A stretch of 64,000 nucleotides of DNA from NCBI RefSeq assembly GCF_032854445.1, contig NC_088304.1, forward strand, positions 9,375,704-9,439,703, written 5' to 3'. The stretch's first letter is position 1. Every line of letters starts with the position of its first letter. The notes beneath the pieces were generated by a model, which saw only the letters and a list, made by a program, of their open reading frames with translations, did not search any database and had not been told where the DNA came from. This document shows positions 1 to 15,000 of this stretch, one piece after another. The translations under genes were made by a program, and so were the position numbers. The stretch is from Liolophura sinensis. Taxonomy: Eukaryota; Mollusca; Polyplacophora; Chitonida; Chitonidae.

Positions 1-3000
1 TTTGCGTCAGAAGAAACGACGCGTTCTGCAGGCACTCCTGAATCTACTATTTCAAGTGATGTTACAACGCCTGTGGTTGTCGACACCTCAAGCTCGCGGG
101 ACGAAACTATAGGCTTTACTACAGATACATCATTCACTGTAGCTAATACAACTGCCTTAACAGACAGTACTTCAGGGATGACGTTTGGAGAAGAAAACAC
201 CACATCATCTACAGTTTCCCGTGGTGTTACAGATAGCGGCCAAAACCAAACAATGCAAACGGATTTATTTAGCACAACCGCGCAACAGGACAGGACTACA
301 TCTGGCACGACACACCCAAGGCAAACAGAGAGCTCTGTTACGGATGGTGATACTTCCGGAGTTTCGTCTACCATGACATCGCCTGCAGACGTTAGCTTTG
401 AAAGCAGCACCATATCAGTGACCGAATCCACTGGAAGACAGTCAACTGAGGAATCACAAGGAGGCACTATTTCTGACGACACATCGACGCGTATGTTCCA
501 AGATACGTTCTCAACTTTGCCATCAACAGACATACCATCAAGTGTAACCGGCGAAACTATCTCTCCAACTTTACCGGATGACATGACTACAGAAGAGTTT
601 ACTGATGTAACGGGTACAACAGAATTTACATCTGTGAAAACGTCGGCAATTTCTAGCGAAAGCGAAAGGACGACGGATTTTGGTGTGTCTCCAACAGATT
701 TCTTGTCAAGTACAGATTCTTCTGTTTCACCAAGCACCGCGGATACGGTTGTTATAAGTGAGACCTTTACCAGTAGTGATTTACCAACGGCCACATTTGC
801 GTCAGAAGAAACGACGCGCTCTGCAGGCACTCCTGAATCTACTATTTCTAGTGATGTTACAACGCCTGTGGTTGTCGACACCTCAAGCTCGCGGGACGAA
901 ACTATAGGCTTTACTACAGATACATCATTCACTGTAGCTAATACAACTGCCTTAACAGACAGTACTTCAGGGATGACGTTTGGAGAAGAAAACACCACAT
1001 CATCTACAGTTTCCCGTGGTGTTACAGACAGCGGCCAAAACCAAACAATGCAAACGGATTTATTTAGCACAACCGCGCCACAGGACAGGACTACATCTGG
1101 CACGACACAGCTAAGGGAAACAAAGAGCTCTGCTACGGATGGTGATACTTCTGGAGTTTCGTTAACCTTTGAAAGCAGCACCATATCAGTGACCAAATCC
1201 ACTGCAAGACAATCAACTGAGGAATCACAAGAAACCACTATTTCTGACGACATATCGACGCCTGTGTTCCAAGATACGTTGTCAGCTTTGCTATCAACAG
1301 ACATACCATCAAGTGTAACCGGCGAAACTATCTCTCCAACTTTACCGGATGACATGACTACAGAAGAGTTTACTGATGTAACGGGTACAACAGAATTTAC
1401 ATCTGTGAAAACGTCGGCAATTTCTAGCGAAAGCAGAAGGATGACGGAATTTGATGTTTCTTTAACAGATTTCTTGTCAAGTACAGATTCTTCTGTTTCA
1501 CCAAGCACCTCGAGTACGGTTGTTATCAGTGAGACCTTTACCAGTAGTGATTTACCAACGGCCACATTTGCGTCAGAAGAAACGACGCGTTCTGCAGGCA
1601 CTCGTGAATCTACTATTTCAAGTGATGTTACAACGCCTGTGGTTGTCGACACCTCAAGCTCGCGTGACGAAACTATAGGCTTTACTACAGATACATCATT
1701 CACTGTAGCGAATACAACTGCCTTAACAGACAGTACTTCAGGGATGACGTTTGGAGAAGAAAACACCACATCATCTACAGTTTCCCGTGGTGTTACAGAT
1801 AGCGGCCAAAACCAAACAATGCAAACGGATTTATTTAGCACAACCGCGCAACAGGACAGGACTACATCTGGCACGACACAGCTAAGGGAAACAAAGAGCT
1901 CTTCTACGGATGGTGATACTTCCGGAGTTTCGTCTACCATGACATCGCCTGCAGACGTTAGCTTTGAAAGCAGCACCATATCAGTGACCGAATCCACTGC
2001 AAGACAGTCAACTGAGGAATCACAAGGAAGCACTATTTCTGACGACATATCGACGCCTGTGTTCCAAGATACGTTCTCAACTTTGCCATCAACAGACATA
2101 CCATCAAGTGTAACCGGCGAAACTATCTCTCCAACTTTACCGGATGACATGACTACAGAAGAGTTTACTGATGTAACGGGTACAACAGAATTTACATCTG
2201 TGAAAACGTCGGCAAGTTCTAGCAAAAGCAAAAAGACGACGGAATTTGATGTTTCTCCAACAGATTTCTTGTCAAGTACAGATTCTTTTGTTTCACCAAG
2301 CACCTCGAGTACGGTTGTTATCAGTGAATCCTTTACCAGTAGTGATTTACCAACGGCCACATTTGCGTCAGAAGAAACGACGCGTTCTGCAGGCACTCCT
2401 GAATCTACTATTTCTAGTGATGTTACAACGCCTGTGGTTGTCGACACCTCAAGCTCGCGGGACGAAACTATAGGCTTTACTACAGATACATCATTCACTG
2501 TAGCTAATACAACTGCCTTAACAGACAGTACTTCAGGGATGACGTTTGGAGAAGAAAACACCACATCATCTACAGTTTCCCGTGGTGTTACAGATAGCGG
2601 CCAAAACCAAACAATGCAAACGGATTTATTTAGCACAACCGCGCCACAGGACAGGACTACATCTGGCACGACACAGCTAAGGGAAACAAAGAGCTCTGCT
2701 ACGGATGGTGATACTTCCGGAGTTTCGTCTACAATGACATCACCTGCAGACGTTAGCTTTGAAAGCAGCACCATATCAGTGACCGAATCCACTGCAAGAC
2801 AGTCAACTGAGGAATCACAAGGAAGCACTATTTCTGACGACATATCGACGCCTGTGTTCCAAGATACGTTCTCAACTTTGCCATCAACAGACATACCATC
2901 AAGTGTAACCGGCGAAACTATCTCTCCAACTTTACCGGATGACATGACTACAGAAGAGTTTACTGATGTAACGGGTACAACAGAATTTGCATCTGTGAAA

Positions 3001-6000
3001 ACGTCGGCAAGTTCTAGCGAAAGCGAAAGGACGACGGATTTTGGGGTTTCTCCAACAGATTTCTTGTCAAGTACAGATTCTTCTGTTTCACCAAGCACCG
3101 CAAGTACGATTGTTATCAGTGAGACCTTTACCAGTAGTGATTTACCAACGGCCACATTTGCGTCAGAAGAAACGGCGCGCTCTGCAGGCACTCCTGAATC
3201 TACTATTTCTAGTGATGTTACAACGCCTGTGGTTGTCGACACCTCAAGCTCGCGGGACGAAACTATAGGCTTTACTACAGATACATCATTTACTGTAGCT
3301 AATACAACTGCCTTAACAGACAGTACTTCAGGGATGACGTTTGGAGAAGAAAACACCACATCATCTACAGTTTCCCGTGGTGTTACAGATAGCGGCCAAA
3401 ACCAAACAATGCAAACGGATTTATTTAGCACAACCGCGCCACAGGACAGGACTACATCTGGCACGACACAGCTAAGGGAAACAAAGAACTCTGTTACGGA
3501 TGGTGATACTTCTGGAGTTTTGTCTACAATGACATCGCCTGCAGACGTTAGCTTTGAAAGCAGCACCATATCAGTGACCGAATCCACTGCAAGACAGTCA
3601 ACTGAGGAATCACAAGGAAGCACTATTTCTGACATATCGACGCCTGTGTTCCAAAATACGTTCTCAACTTTGCCATCAACAGACATACCATCAAGTGTAA
3701 CCGGCGAAACTATCTCTCCAACTTTACCGGATGACATGACTACAGAAGAGTTTACTGATGTAACGGGTACAACAGAATTTACATCTGTGAAAACGTCGGC
3801 AAGTTCTAGCGAAAGCGAAAGGACGACGGATTTTGGTGTTTCTCCAACAGATTTCTTGTCAAGTACAGATTCTTCTGTTTCACCAAGCACCGCAAGTACG
3901 ATTGTTATAAGTGAGACCTTTACCAGTAGTGATTTACCAACGGCCACATTTGCGTCAGAAGAAACGACGCGCTCTGCAGGCACTCCTGAATCTACTATTT
4001 CTAGTGATGTTACAACGCCTGTGGTTGTCGACACCTCAAGCTCGCGGGACGAAACTATAGGCTTTACTACAGATACATCATTCACTGTAGCTAATACAAC
4101 TGCCTTAACAGACAGCACTTCAGGGATGACGTTTGGAGAAGAAAACACCACATCATCTACAGTTTCCCGTGGTGTTACAAATAGCGGCCAAAACCAAACA
4201 CTGCAAACGGATTTATTTAGCACAACCGCGCCACAGGACAGGACTACATCTGGCACGACACAGCTATGGGAAACAAAGAGCTCAGCTGCGGATGGTGATA
4301 CATCCGGAGTTTCGTCTACCATGACATCGCCTGCAGACGTTAGCTTTGAAAGCAGCACCATATCAGTGACCGAATCCACTGCAAGACAGTCAACTGAGGA
4401 ATCACAAGGAAGCACTATTTCTGACGACATATCGACGCCTGTGTTCCAAGATACGTTCTCAACTTTGCCATCAACAGACATACCATCAAGTGTAACCGGC
4501 GAAACTATCTCTCCAACTTTACCGGATGACATGACTACAGAAGAGTTTACTGATGTAACAGGTACAACAGAATTTACATCTGTGAAAACGTCGGCAATTT
4601 CTAGCGAAAGCAGAAGGACGACGGAACTTGATGTTTCTCTAACAGATTTCTTGTCAAGTACAGATTCTTCTGTTTCACCAAGCACCGCAAGTACGGTTGT
4701 TATCAGTGAGACCTTTACCACTAGTGATTTACCAACGGCCACATTTGCGTCAGAAGAAACGACGCGTTCTGCAGGCACTCCTGAATCTACTATTTCTACA
4801 GATGTTACAACGCCTGTGGTTGTCGACACCTCAAGCTCACGTGACGAAACTATAGGCTTTACTACAGATACATCATTCACTGTAGCTAATACAACTGCCT
4901 TAACAGACAGTACTTCAGGGATGACGTTTGGAGAAGAAAACACCACATCATCTACAGTTTCCCGTGGTGTTACAGACAGCGGCCAAAACCAAACAATGCA
5001 AACGGATTTATTTAGCACAACCGCGCAACAGGACAGGACTACATCTGGCACGACCCAGCCAAGGGAAACAAAGAGCTCTGCTACGGATGGTGATACTTCC
5101 GGAGTGTCGTCTACAATGACATCGCTTGCAGGCGTTAGCTTTGAAAGCAGCACCATATCAGTGACCGAATCCACTGCAAGACAGTCAACTGAGGAATCAC
5201 AAGGAAGCACTATTTCTGACGACATATCGACGCCTGTGTTCCAAGATACGTTCTCAACTTTGCCATCAACAGACATACCATCAAGTGTAACCGGCGAAAC
5301 TATCTCTCCAACTTTACCGGATGACATGACTACAGAAGAGTTTACTGATGTAACGGGTACAACAGAATTTACATCTGTGAAAACGTCGGCAAGTTCTAGC
5401 GAAAGCAAAAAGACGACGGAATTTGATGTTTCTCCAACAGATTTCTTGTCAAGTACAGATTCTTTTGTTTCACCAAGCACCGCGAGTACGGTTGTTATCA
5501 GTGAATCCTTTACCAGTAGTGATTTACCAACGGCCACATTTGCGTCAGAAGAAACGACGCGTTCTGCAGGCACTCCTGAATCTACTATTTCTAGTGATGT
5601 TACAACGCCTGTGGTTGTCGACACCTCAAGCTCGCGGGACGAAACTATAGGCTTTACTACAGATACATCATTTACTGTAGCTAATACAACTGCCTTAACA
5701 GACAGTACTTCAGGGATGACGTTTGGAGAAGAAAACACCACATCATCTACAGTTTCCCGTGGTGTTACAGATAGCGGCCAAAACCAAACAATGCAAACGG
5801 ATTTATTTAGCACAACCGCGCCACAGGACAGGACTACATCTGGCACGACACAGCTAAGGGAAACAAAGAGCTCTGTTACGGATGGTGATACTTCCGGAGT
5901 TTTGTCTACCATGACATCGCCTGCAGACGTTAGCTTTGAAAGCAGCACCATATCAGTGACCGAATCCACTGCAAGACAGTCAACTGAGGAATCACAAGGA

Positions 6001-9000
6001 AGCACTATTTCTGACATATCGACGCCTGTGTTCCAAAATACGTTCTCAACTTTGCCATCAACAGACATACCATCAAGTGTAACCGGCGAAACTATCTCTC
6101 CAACTTTACCGGATGACATGACTACAGAAGAGTTTACTGATGTAACGGGTACAACAGAATTTACATCTGTGAAAACGTCGGCAAGTTCTAGCGAAAGCGA
6201 AAGGACGACGGATTTTGGTGTTTCTCCAACAGATTTCTTGTCAAGTACAGATTCTTCTGTTTCACCAAGCACCGCAAGTACGATTGTTATAAGTGAGACC
6301 TTTACCAGTAGTGATTTACCAACGGCCACATTTGCGTCAGAAGAAACGACGCGCTCTGCAGGCACTCCTGAATCTACTATTTCTAGTGATGTTACAACGC
6401 CTGTGGTTGTCGACACCTCAAGCTCGCGGGACGAAACTATAGGCTTTACTACAGATACATCATTCACTGTAGCTAATACAACTGCCTTAACAGACAGCAC
6501 TTCAGGGATGACGTTTGGAGAAGAAAACGCCACATCATCTACAGTTTCCCGTGGTGTTACAAATAGCGGCCAAAACCAAACACTGCAAACGGATTTATTT
6601 AGCACAACCGCGCCACAGGACAGGACTACATCTGGCACGACACAGCTAAGGGAAACAGAGAGCTCAGCTGCGGATGGTGATACATCCGGAGTTTCGTCTA
6701 CCATGACATCGCCTGCAGACGTTAGCTTTGAAAGCAGCACCATATCAGTGACCGAATCCACTGCAAGACAGTCAACTGAGGAATCACAAGGAAGCACTAT
6801 TTCTGACGACATATCGACGCCTGTGTTCCAAGATACGTTCTCAACTTTGCCATCAACAGACATACCATCAAGTGTAACCGGCGAAACTATCTCTCCAACT
6901 TTACCGGATGACATGACTACAGAAGAGTTTACTGATGTAACAGGTACAACAGAATTTACATCTGTGAAAACGTCGGCAATTTCTAGCGAAAGCAGAAGGA
7001 CGACGGAATCTGATGTTTCTCTAACAGATTTCTTGTCAAGTACAGATTCTTCTGTTTCACCAAGCACCGCGAGTACGGTTGTTATCAGTGAGACCTTTAC
7101 CAGTAGTGATTTACCAACGGCCACATTTGCGTCAGAAGAAACGACGCGTTCTGCAGGCACTCCTGAATCTACTATTTCAAGTGATGTTACAACGCCTGTG
7201 GTTGTCGACACCTCAAGCTCGCGGGACGAAACTATAGGCTTTACTACAGATACATCATTCACTGTAGCTAATACAACTGCCTTAACAGACAGTACTTCAG
7301 GGATGACGTTTGGAGAAGAAAACACCACATCATCTACAGTTTCCCGTGGTGTTACAGATAGCGGCCAAAACCAAACAATGCAAACGGATTTATTTAGCAC
7401 AACCGCGCAACAGGACAGGACTACATCTGGCACAACACAGCTAAGGGAAACAAAGAGCTCTGCTACGGATGGTGATACTTCCGGAGTTTCGTCTACCATG
7501 ACATCGCCTGCAGACGTTAGCTTTGAAAGCAGCACCATATCAGTGACCGAATCCACTGCAAGACAGTCAACTGAGGAATCACAAGGAAGCACTATTTCTG
7601 ACGACATATCGACGCCTGTGTTCCAAGATACGTTCTCAACTTTGCCATCAACAGACATACCATCAAGTGTAACCGGCGAAACTATCTCTCCAACTTTACC
7701 GGATGACATGAGTACAGAAGAGTTTACTGATGTAACAGGTACAAAAGAATTTACATCTGTGAAAACGTCGGCAATTTCTAGCGAAAGCGAAAGGACGACA
7801 GATTTTGGTGTTTCTCCAACAGATTTCTTGTCAAGTACAGATTCTTTTGTTTCACCAAGCACCGCAAGTACGATTGTTATAAGTGAGACCTTTACCAGTA
7901 GTGATTTACCAACGGCCACATTTGCGTTAGAAGAAACGACGCGTTCTGCAGGCACTCCTGAATCTACTATTTCTGGTGATGTAACAACGCCTGTGGTTGT
8001 CGACACCTCAAGCTCGCGGGACGAAACTATAGGCTTTACTACAGATACATCATTCACTGTAGCTAATACAACTGCCTTAACAGACAGTACTTCAGGGATG
8101 ACGTTTGGAGAAGAAAACACCACATCATCTACAGTTTCCCCTGGTGTTACAGATAGCGGCCAAAACCAAACAATGCAAACGGATTTATTTAGCACAACCG
8201 CGCCACAGGACAGGACTACATCTGGCACGACACAGCTAAGGGAAACAAAGAGCTCTTCTACGGATGGTGATACTTCCGGAGTTTCGTCTACCATGACAAC
8301 GCCTGCAGACGTTAGCTTTGAAACCAGCACCATATCAGTGACCGAATCCACTGTAAGACAGTCAACTGAGGAATCACAAGGAAGCACTATTTCTGACAAC
8401 ATATCGACGCCTGTGTTCCAAAATACGTTATCAACTTTGCCATCAACAGACATACCATCAAGTGTAACCGGCGAAACTATCTCTCCAACTTTACCGGATG
8501 ACATGACTACAGAAGAGTTTACTGATGTAACGGGTACAACAGAATTTACATCTGTGAAAACGTCGGCAAGTTCTAGCGAAAGCGAAAGGACGACGGATTT
8601 TGGTGTTTCTCCAACAGATTTCTTGTCAAGTACAGATTCTTCTGTTTCACCAAGCACCGCAAGTACGATTGTTATAAGTGAGACCTTTACCAGTAGTGAT
8701 TTACCAATGGCCACATTTGCGTCAGAAGAAACGACGCGCTCTGCAGGCACTCCTAAATCTACTGTTTCTAGTGATGTTACAACGCCTGTGGTTGTCGACA
8801 CCTCAAGCTCGCGGGACGAAACTATAGGCTTTACTACAGATACATCATTCACTGTAGCTAATACAACTGCCTTAACAGACAGTACTTCAGGGATGACGTT
8901 TGGAGAAGAAAACACCACATCATCTACAGTTTCCCGTGGTGTTACAGATAGCAGCCAAAACCAAACACTGCAAACGGATTTATTTAGCACAACCGCGCAA

Positions 9001-12000
9001 CAGGACAGGACTACATCTGGCACGACACAGCCAAGGGAAACAAAGAGCTCTGCTACGGATGGTGATACTTCCGGAGTGTCGTCTACAATGACATCGCTTG
9101 CAGACGTTAGCTTTGAAAGCAGCACCATATCAGTGACCGAATCCACTGCAAGACAGTCAACTGAGGAATCACAAGGAAGCACTATTTCTGACGACATATC
9201 GACGCCTGTGTTCCAAGATACGTTCTCAACTTTGCCATCAACAGACATACCATCAAGTGTAACCGGCGAAACTATCTCTCCAACTTTACCGGATGACATG
9301 ACTACAGAAGAGTTTACTGATGTAACGGGTACAACAGAATTTTCATCTGTGAAAACGTCGTCAATTTCTAGCGAAAGCAGAAGGACGACGGAACTTGATG
9401 TTTCTCCAACAGATTTCTTGTCAAGTACAGATTCTTCTGTTTCACTAAGCACCGCGAGTACGGTTGTTATCAGTGAGACCTTTACCAGTAGTGATTTACC
9501 AACGGCCACATTTGCGTCAGAAGAAACGACGCGTTCTGCAGGCACTCCTGAATCTACTATTTCAAGTGATGTTACAACGCCTGTGGTTGTCGACACCTCA
9601 AGCTCGCGGGACGAAACTATAGGCTTTACTACAGATACATCATTCACTGTAGCTAATACAACTGCCTTAACAGACAGTACTTCAGGGATGACGTTTGGAG
9701 AAGAAAACACCACATCATCTACAGTTTCCCGTGGTGTTACAGATAGCAGCCAAAACCAAACACTGCAAACGGATTTATTTAGCACAACCGCGCAACAGGA
9801 CAGGACTACATCTGGCACGACCCAGCCAAGGGAAACAAAGAGCTCTGCTACGGATGGTGATACTTCCGGAGTGTCGTCTACAATGACATCGCTTGCAGGC
9901 GTTAGCTTTGAAAGCAGCACCATATCAGTGACCGAATCCACTGCAAGACAGTCAACTGAGGAATCACAAGGAAGCACTATTTCTGACGACATATCGACGC
10001 CTGTGTTCGAAGATACGTTCTCAACTTTGCCATCAACAGACATACCATCAAGTGTAACCGGCGAAACTATCTCTCCAACTTTACCGGATGACATGACTAC
10101 AGAAGAGTTTACTGATGTAACGGGTACAACAGAATTTACATCTGTGAAAACGTCGGCAAGTTCTAGCGAAAGCAAAAAGACGACGGAATTTGATGTTTCT
10201 CCAACAGATTTCTTGTCAAGTACAGATTCTTTTGTTTCACCAAGCACCGCGAGTACGGTTGTTATCAGTGAATCCTTTACCAGTAGTGATTTACCAACGG
10301 CCACATTTGCGTCAGAAGAAACGACGCGTTCTGCAGGCACTCCTGAATCTACTATTTCTAGTGATGTTACAACGCCTGTGGTTGTCGACACCTCAAGCTC
10401 GCGGGACGAAACTATAGGCTTTACTACAGATACATCATTTACTGTAGCTAATACAACTGCCTTAACAGACAGTACTTCAGGGATGACGTTTGGAGAAGAA
10501 AACACCACATCATCTACAGTTTCCCGTGGTGTTACAGATAGCGGCCAAAACCAAACAATGCAAACGGATTTATTTAGCACAACCGCGCCACAGGACAGGA
10601 CTACATCTGGCACGACACAGCTAAGGGAAACAAAGAGCTCTGCTACGGATGGTGATACTTCCGGAGTTTCGTCTACCATGACATCGCCTGCAGACGTTAG
10701 CTTTGAAAGCAGCACCATATCAGTGACCGAATCCACTGCAAGACAGTCAACTGAGGAATCACAAGGAAGCACTATTTCTGACATATCGACGCGTATATTC
10801 CAAAATACGTTCTCAACTTTGCCATCAACAGACATACCATCAAGTGTAACCGGCGAAACTATCTCTCCAACTTTACCGGATGACATGACTACAGAAGAGT
10901 TTACTGATGTAACGGGTACAACAGAATTTACATCTGTGAAAACGTCGGCAAGTTCTAGCGAAAGCGAAAGGACGACGGAATTTGATGTTTCTCTAACAGA
11001 TTTCTTGTCAAGTACAGATTCTTCTGTTTCACCAAGCACCGCGAGTACGGTTGTTATCAGTGAGACCTTTACCAGTAGTGATTTACCAACGGCCACATTT
11101 GCGTCAGAAGAAACGACACGTTCTGCAGGCACTCCTGAATCTACTATTTCAAGTGATGTTACAACGCCTGTGGTTGTCGACACCTCAAGCTCGCGGGACG
11201 AAACTATAGGCTTTACTACAGATACATCATTCACTGTAGCTAATACAACTGCCTTAACAGACAGTACTTCAGGGATGACGTTTGGAGAAGAAAACACCAC
11301 ATCATCTACAGTTTCCCCTGGTGTTACAGATAGCGGCCAAAACCAAACAATGCAAACGGATTTATTTAGCACAACCGCGCCACAGGACAGGACTACATCT
11401 GGCACGACACAGCTAAGGGAAACAAAGAGCTCTTCTACGGATGGTGATACTTCCGGAGTTTCGTCTACCATGACAACGCCTGCAGACGTTAGCTTTGAAA
11501 CCAGCACCATATCAGTGACCGAATCCACTGTAAGACAGTCAACTGAGGAATCACAAGGAAGCACTATTTCTGACAACATATCGACGCCTGTGTTCCAAAA
11601 TACGTTCTCAACTTTGCCATCAACAGACATACCATCAAGTGTAACCGGCGAAACTATCTCTCCAACTTTACCGGATGACATGACTACAGAAGAGTTTACT
11701 GATGTAACGGGTACAACAGAATTTACATCTGTGAAAACGTCGGCAAGTTCTAGCGAAAGCGAAAGGACGACGGATTTTGGTGTTTCTCCAACAGATTTCT
11801 TGTCAAGTACAGATTCTTCTGTTTCACCAAGCACCGCAAGTACGATTGTTATAAGTGAGACCTTTACCAGTAGTGATTTACCAATGGCCACATTTGCGTC
11901 AGAAGAAACGACGCGCTCTGCAGGCACTCCTAAATCTACTGTTTCTAGTGATGTTACAACGCCTGTGGTTGTCGACACCTCAAGCTCGCGGGACGAAACT

Positions 12001-15000
12001 ATAGGCTTTACTACAGATACATCATTCACTGTAGCTAATACAACTGCCTTAACAGACAGTACTTCAGGGATGACGTTTGGAGAAGAAAACACCACATCAT
12101 CTACAGTTTCCCGTGGTGTTACAGATAGCAGCCAAAACCAAACACTGCAAACGGATTTATTTAGCACAACCGCGCAACAGGACAGGACTACATCTGGCAC
12201 GACACAGCCAAGGGAAACAGAGAGCTCTTCTACGGATGGTGATACTTCCGGAGTTTCGTCTACAATGACATCGCCTGCAGACGTTAGCTTTGAAAGCAGC
12301 ACCATATCAGTGACCGAGTCCACTGCAAGACAGTCAACTGAGGAATCACAAGGAACCACTATTTCTGACGACACATCGACGCGTATGTTCCAAAATACGT
12401 TCTCAACATTGCCATCAACAGACATACCATCAAGTGTAACCGGCGAAACTATCTCTCCAACTTTACCGGATGACATGACTACAGAAGAGTTTACTGATGT
12501 AACGGGTACAACAGAATTTACATCTGTGAAAACGTCGGCAATTTCTAGCGAAAGCAGAAGGACGACGGAATTTGATGTTTCTCTAACAGATTTCTTGTCA
12601 AGTACAGATTCTTCTGTTTCACCAAGCACCTCGAGTACGGTTGTTATCAGTGAGACATTTACCAGTAGTGATTTACCAACGACCACATTTGCGTCAGAAG
12701 AAACGACACGTTCTGCAGGCACTCCTGAATCTACTATTTCTAGTGATGTTACAACGCCTGTGGTTGTCGACACCTCAAGTTCGCGGGACGAAACTATAGG
12801 CTTTACTACAGATACATCATTCACTGTAGCTAATACAACTGCCTTAACAGACAGTACTTCAGGGATGACGTTTGGAGAAGAAAACACCACATCATCTACA
12901 GTTTCCCGTGGTGTTACAGACAGCGGCCAAAACCAAACACTGCAAACAGATTTATTTAGCACAACCGCGCAACAGGACAGGACTACATCTGGCACGACCC
13001 AGCCAAGGGAAACAAAGAGCTCTGCTACGGATGGTGATACTTCCGGAGTGTCGTCTACAATGACATCGCTTGCAGACGTTAGCTTTGAAAGCAGCACCAT
13101 ATCAGTGACCGAATCCACTGCAAGAGGGTCAACTGAGGAATCACAAGGAAGCACTATTTCTGACGACATATCGACGCCTGTGTTCCAAGATACGTTCTCA
13201 ACTTTGCCATCAACAGACATACCATCAAGTGTAACCGGCGAAACTATCTCTCCAACTTTACCGGATGACATGACTACAGAAGAGTTTACTGATGTAACGG
13301 GTACAACAGAATTTTCATCTGTGAAAACGTCGGCAAGTTCTAGCGAAAGCAAAAAGACGACGGAATTTGATGTTTCTCCAACAGATTTCTTGTCAAGTAC
13401 AGATTCTTTTGTTTCACCAAGCACCGCGAGTACGGTTGTTATCAGTGAATCCTTTACCAGTAGTGATTTACCAATGGCCACATTTGCGTCAGAAGAAACG
13501 ACGCGCTCTGCAGGCACTCCTAAATCTACTGTTTCTAGTGATGTTACAACGCCTGTGGTTGTCGACACCTCAAGCTCGCGGGACGAAACTATAGGCTTTA
13601 CTACAGATACATCATTCACTGTAGCTAATACAACTGCCTTAACAGACAGTACTTCAGGGATGACGTTTGGAGAAGAAAACACCACATCATCTACAGTTTC
13701 CCGTGGTGTTACAGATACCAGCCAAAACCAAACACTGCAAACGGATTTATTTAGCACAACCGCGCCACAGGACAGGACTACATCTGGCACGACACAGCCA
13801 AGGGAAACAGAGAGCTCTTCTACGGATGGTGATACTTCCGGAGTTTCGTCTACAATGACATCGCCTGCAGACGTTAGCTTTGAAAGCAGCACCATATCAG
13901 TGACCGAGTCCACTGCAAGACAGTCAACTGAGGAATCACAAGGAACCACTATTTCTGACGACACATCGACGCGTATGTTCCAAAATACGTTCTCAACATT
14001 GCCATCAACAGACATACCATCAAGTGTAACCGGCGAAACTATCTCTCCAACTTTACCGGATGACATGACTACAGAAGAGTTTACTGATGTAACGGGTACA
14101 ACAGAATTTACATCTGTGAAAACGTCGCCAATTTCTAGCGAAAGCAGAAGGACGACGGAACTTGATGTTTCTCTAACAGATTTCTTGTCAAGTACAGATT
14201 CTTCTGTTTCACCAAGCACCTCGAGTACGGTTGTTATAAGTGAGACCTTTACCAGTAGTGATTTACCAATGGCCACATTTGCGTCAGAAGAAACGACGCG
14301 TTCTGCAGGCACTCCTGAATCTACTATTTCAAGTGATGTTACAACGCCTGTGGTTGTCGACACCTCAAGCTCGCGGGACGAAACTATAGGCTTTACTACA
14401 GATACATCATTCACTGTAGCTAATACAACTGCCTTAACAGACAGTACTTCAGGGATGACGTTTGGAGAAGAAAACACCACATCATCTACAGTTTCCCGTG
14501 GTGTTACAGATAGCAGCCAAAACCAAACACTGCAAACGGATTTATTTAGCACAACCGCGCAACAGGACAGGACTACATCTGGCACGACACAGCCAAGGGA
14601 AACAGAGAGCTCTTCTACGGATGGTGATACTTCCGGAGTTTCGTCTACAATGACATCGCCTGCAGACGTTAGCTTTGAAAGCAGCACCATATCAGTGACC
14701 GAGTCCACTGCAAGACAGTCAACTGAGGAATCACAAGGAACCACTATTTCTGACGACACATCGACGCGTATGTTCCAAAATACGTTCTCAACATTGCCAT
14801 CAACAGACATACCATCAAGTGTAACCGGCGAAACTATCTCTCCAACTTTACCGGATGACATGACTACAGAAGAGTTTACTGATGTAACGGGTACAACAGA
14901 ATTTACATCTGTGAAAACGTCGGCAATTTCTAGCGAAAGCAGAAGGACGACGGAACTTGATGTTTCTCTAACAGATTTCTTGTCAAGTACAGATTCTTCT

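Noticed and set aside
73-75. GTG as start codon of the giant protein
   Set aside because: It is a mid-repeat Val codon, present in every unit, and the frame is open to base 1. Animal genes rarely start at GTG.
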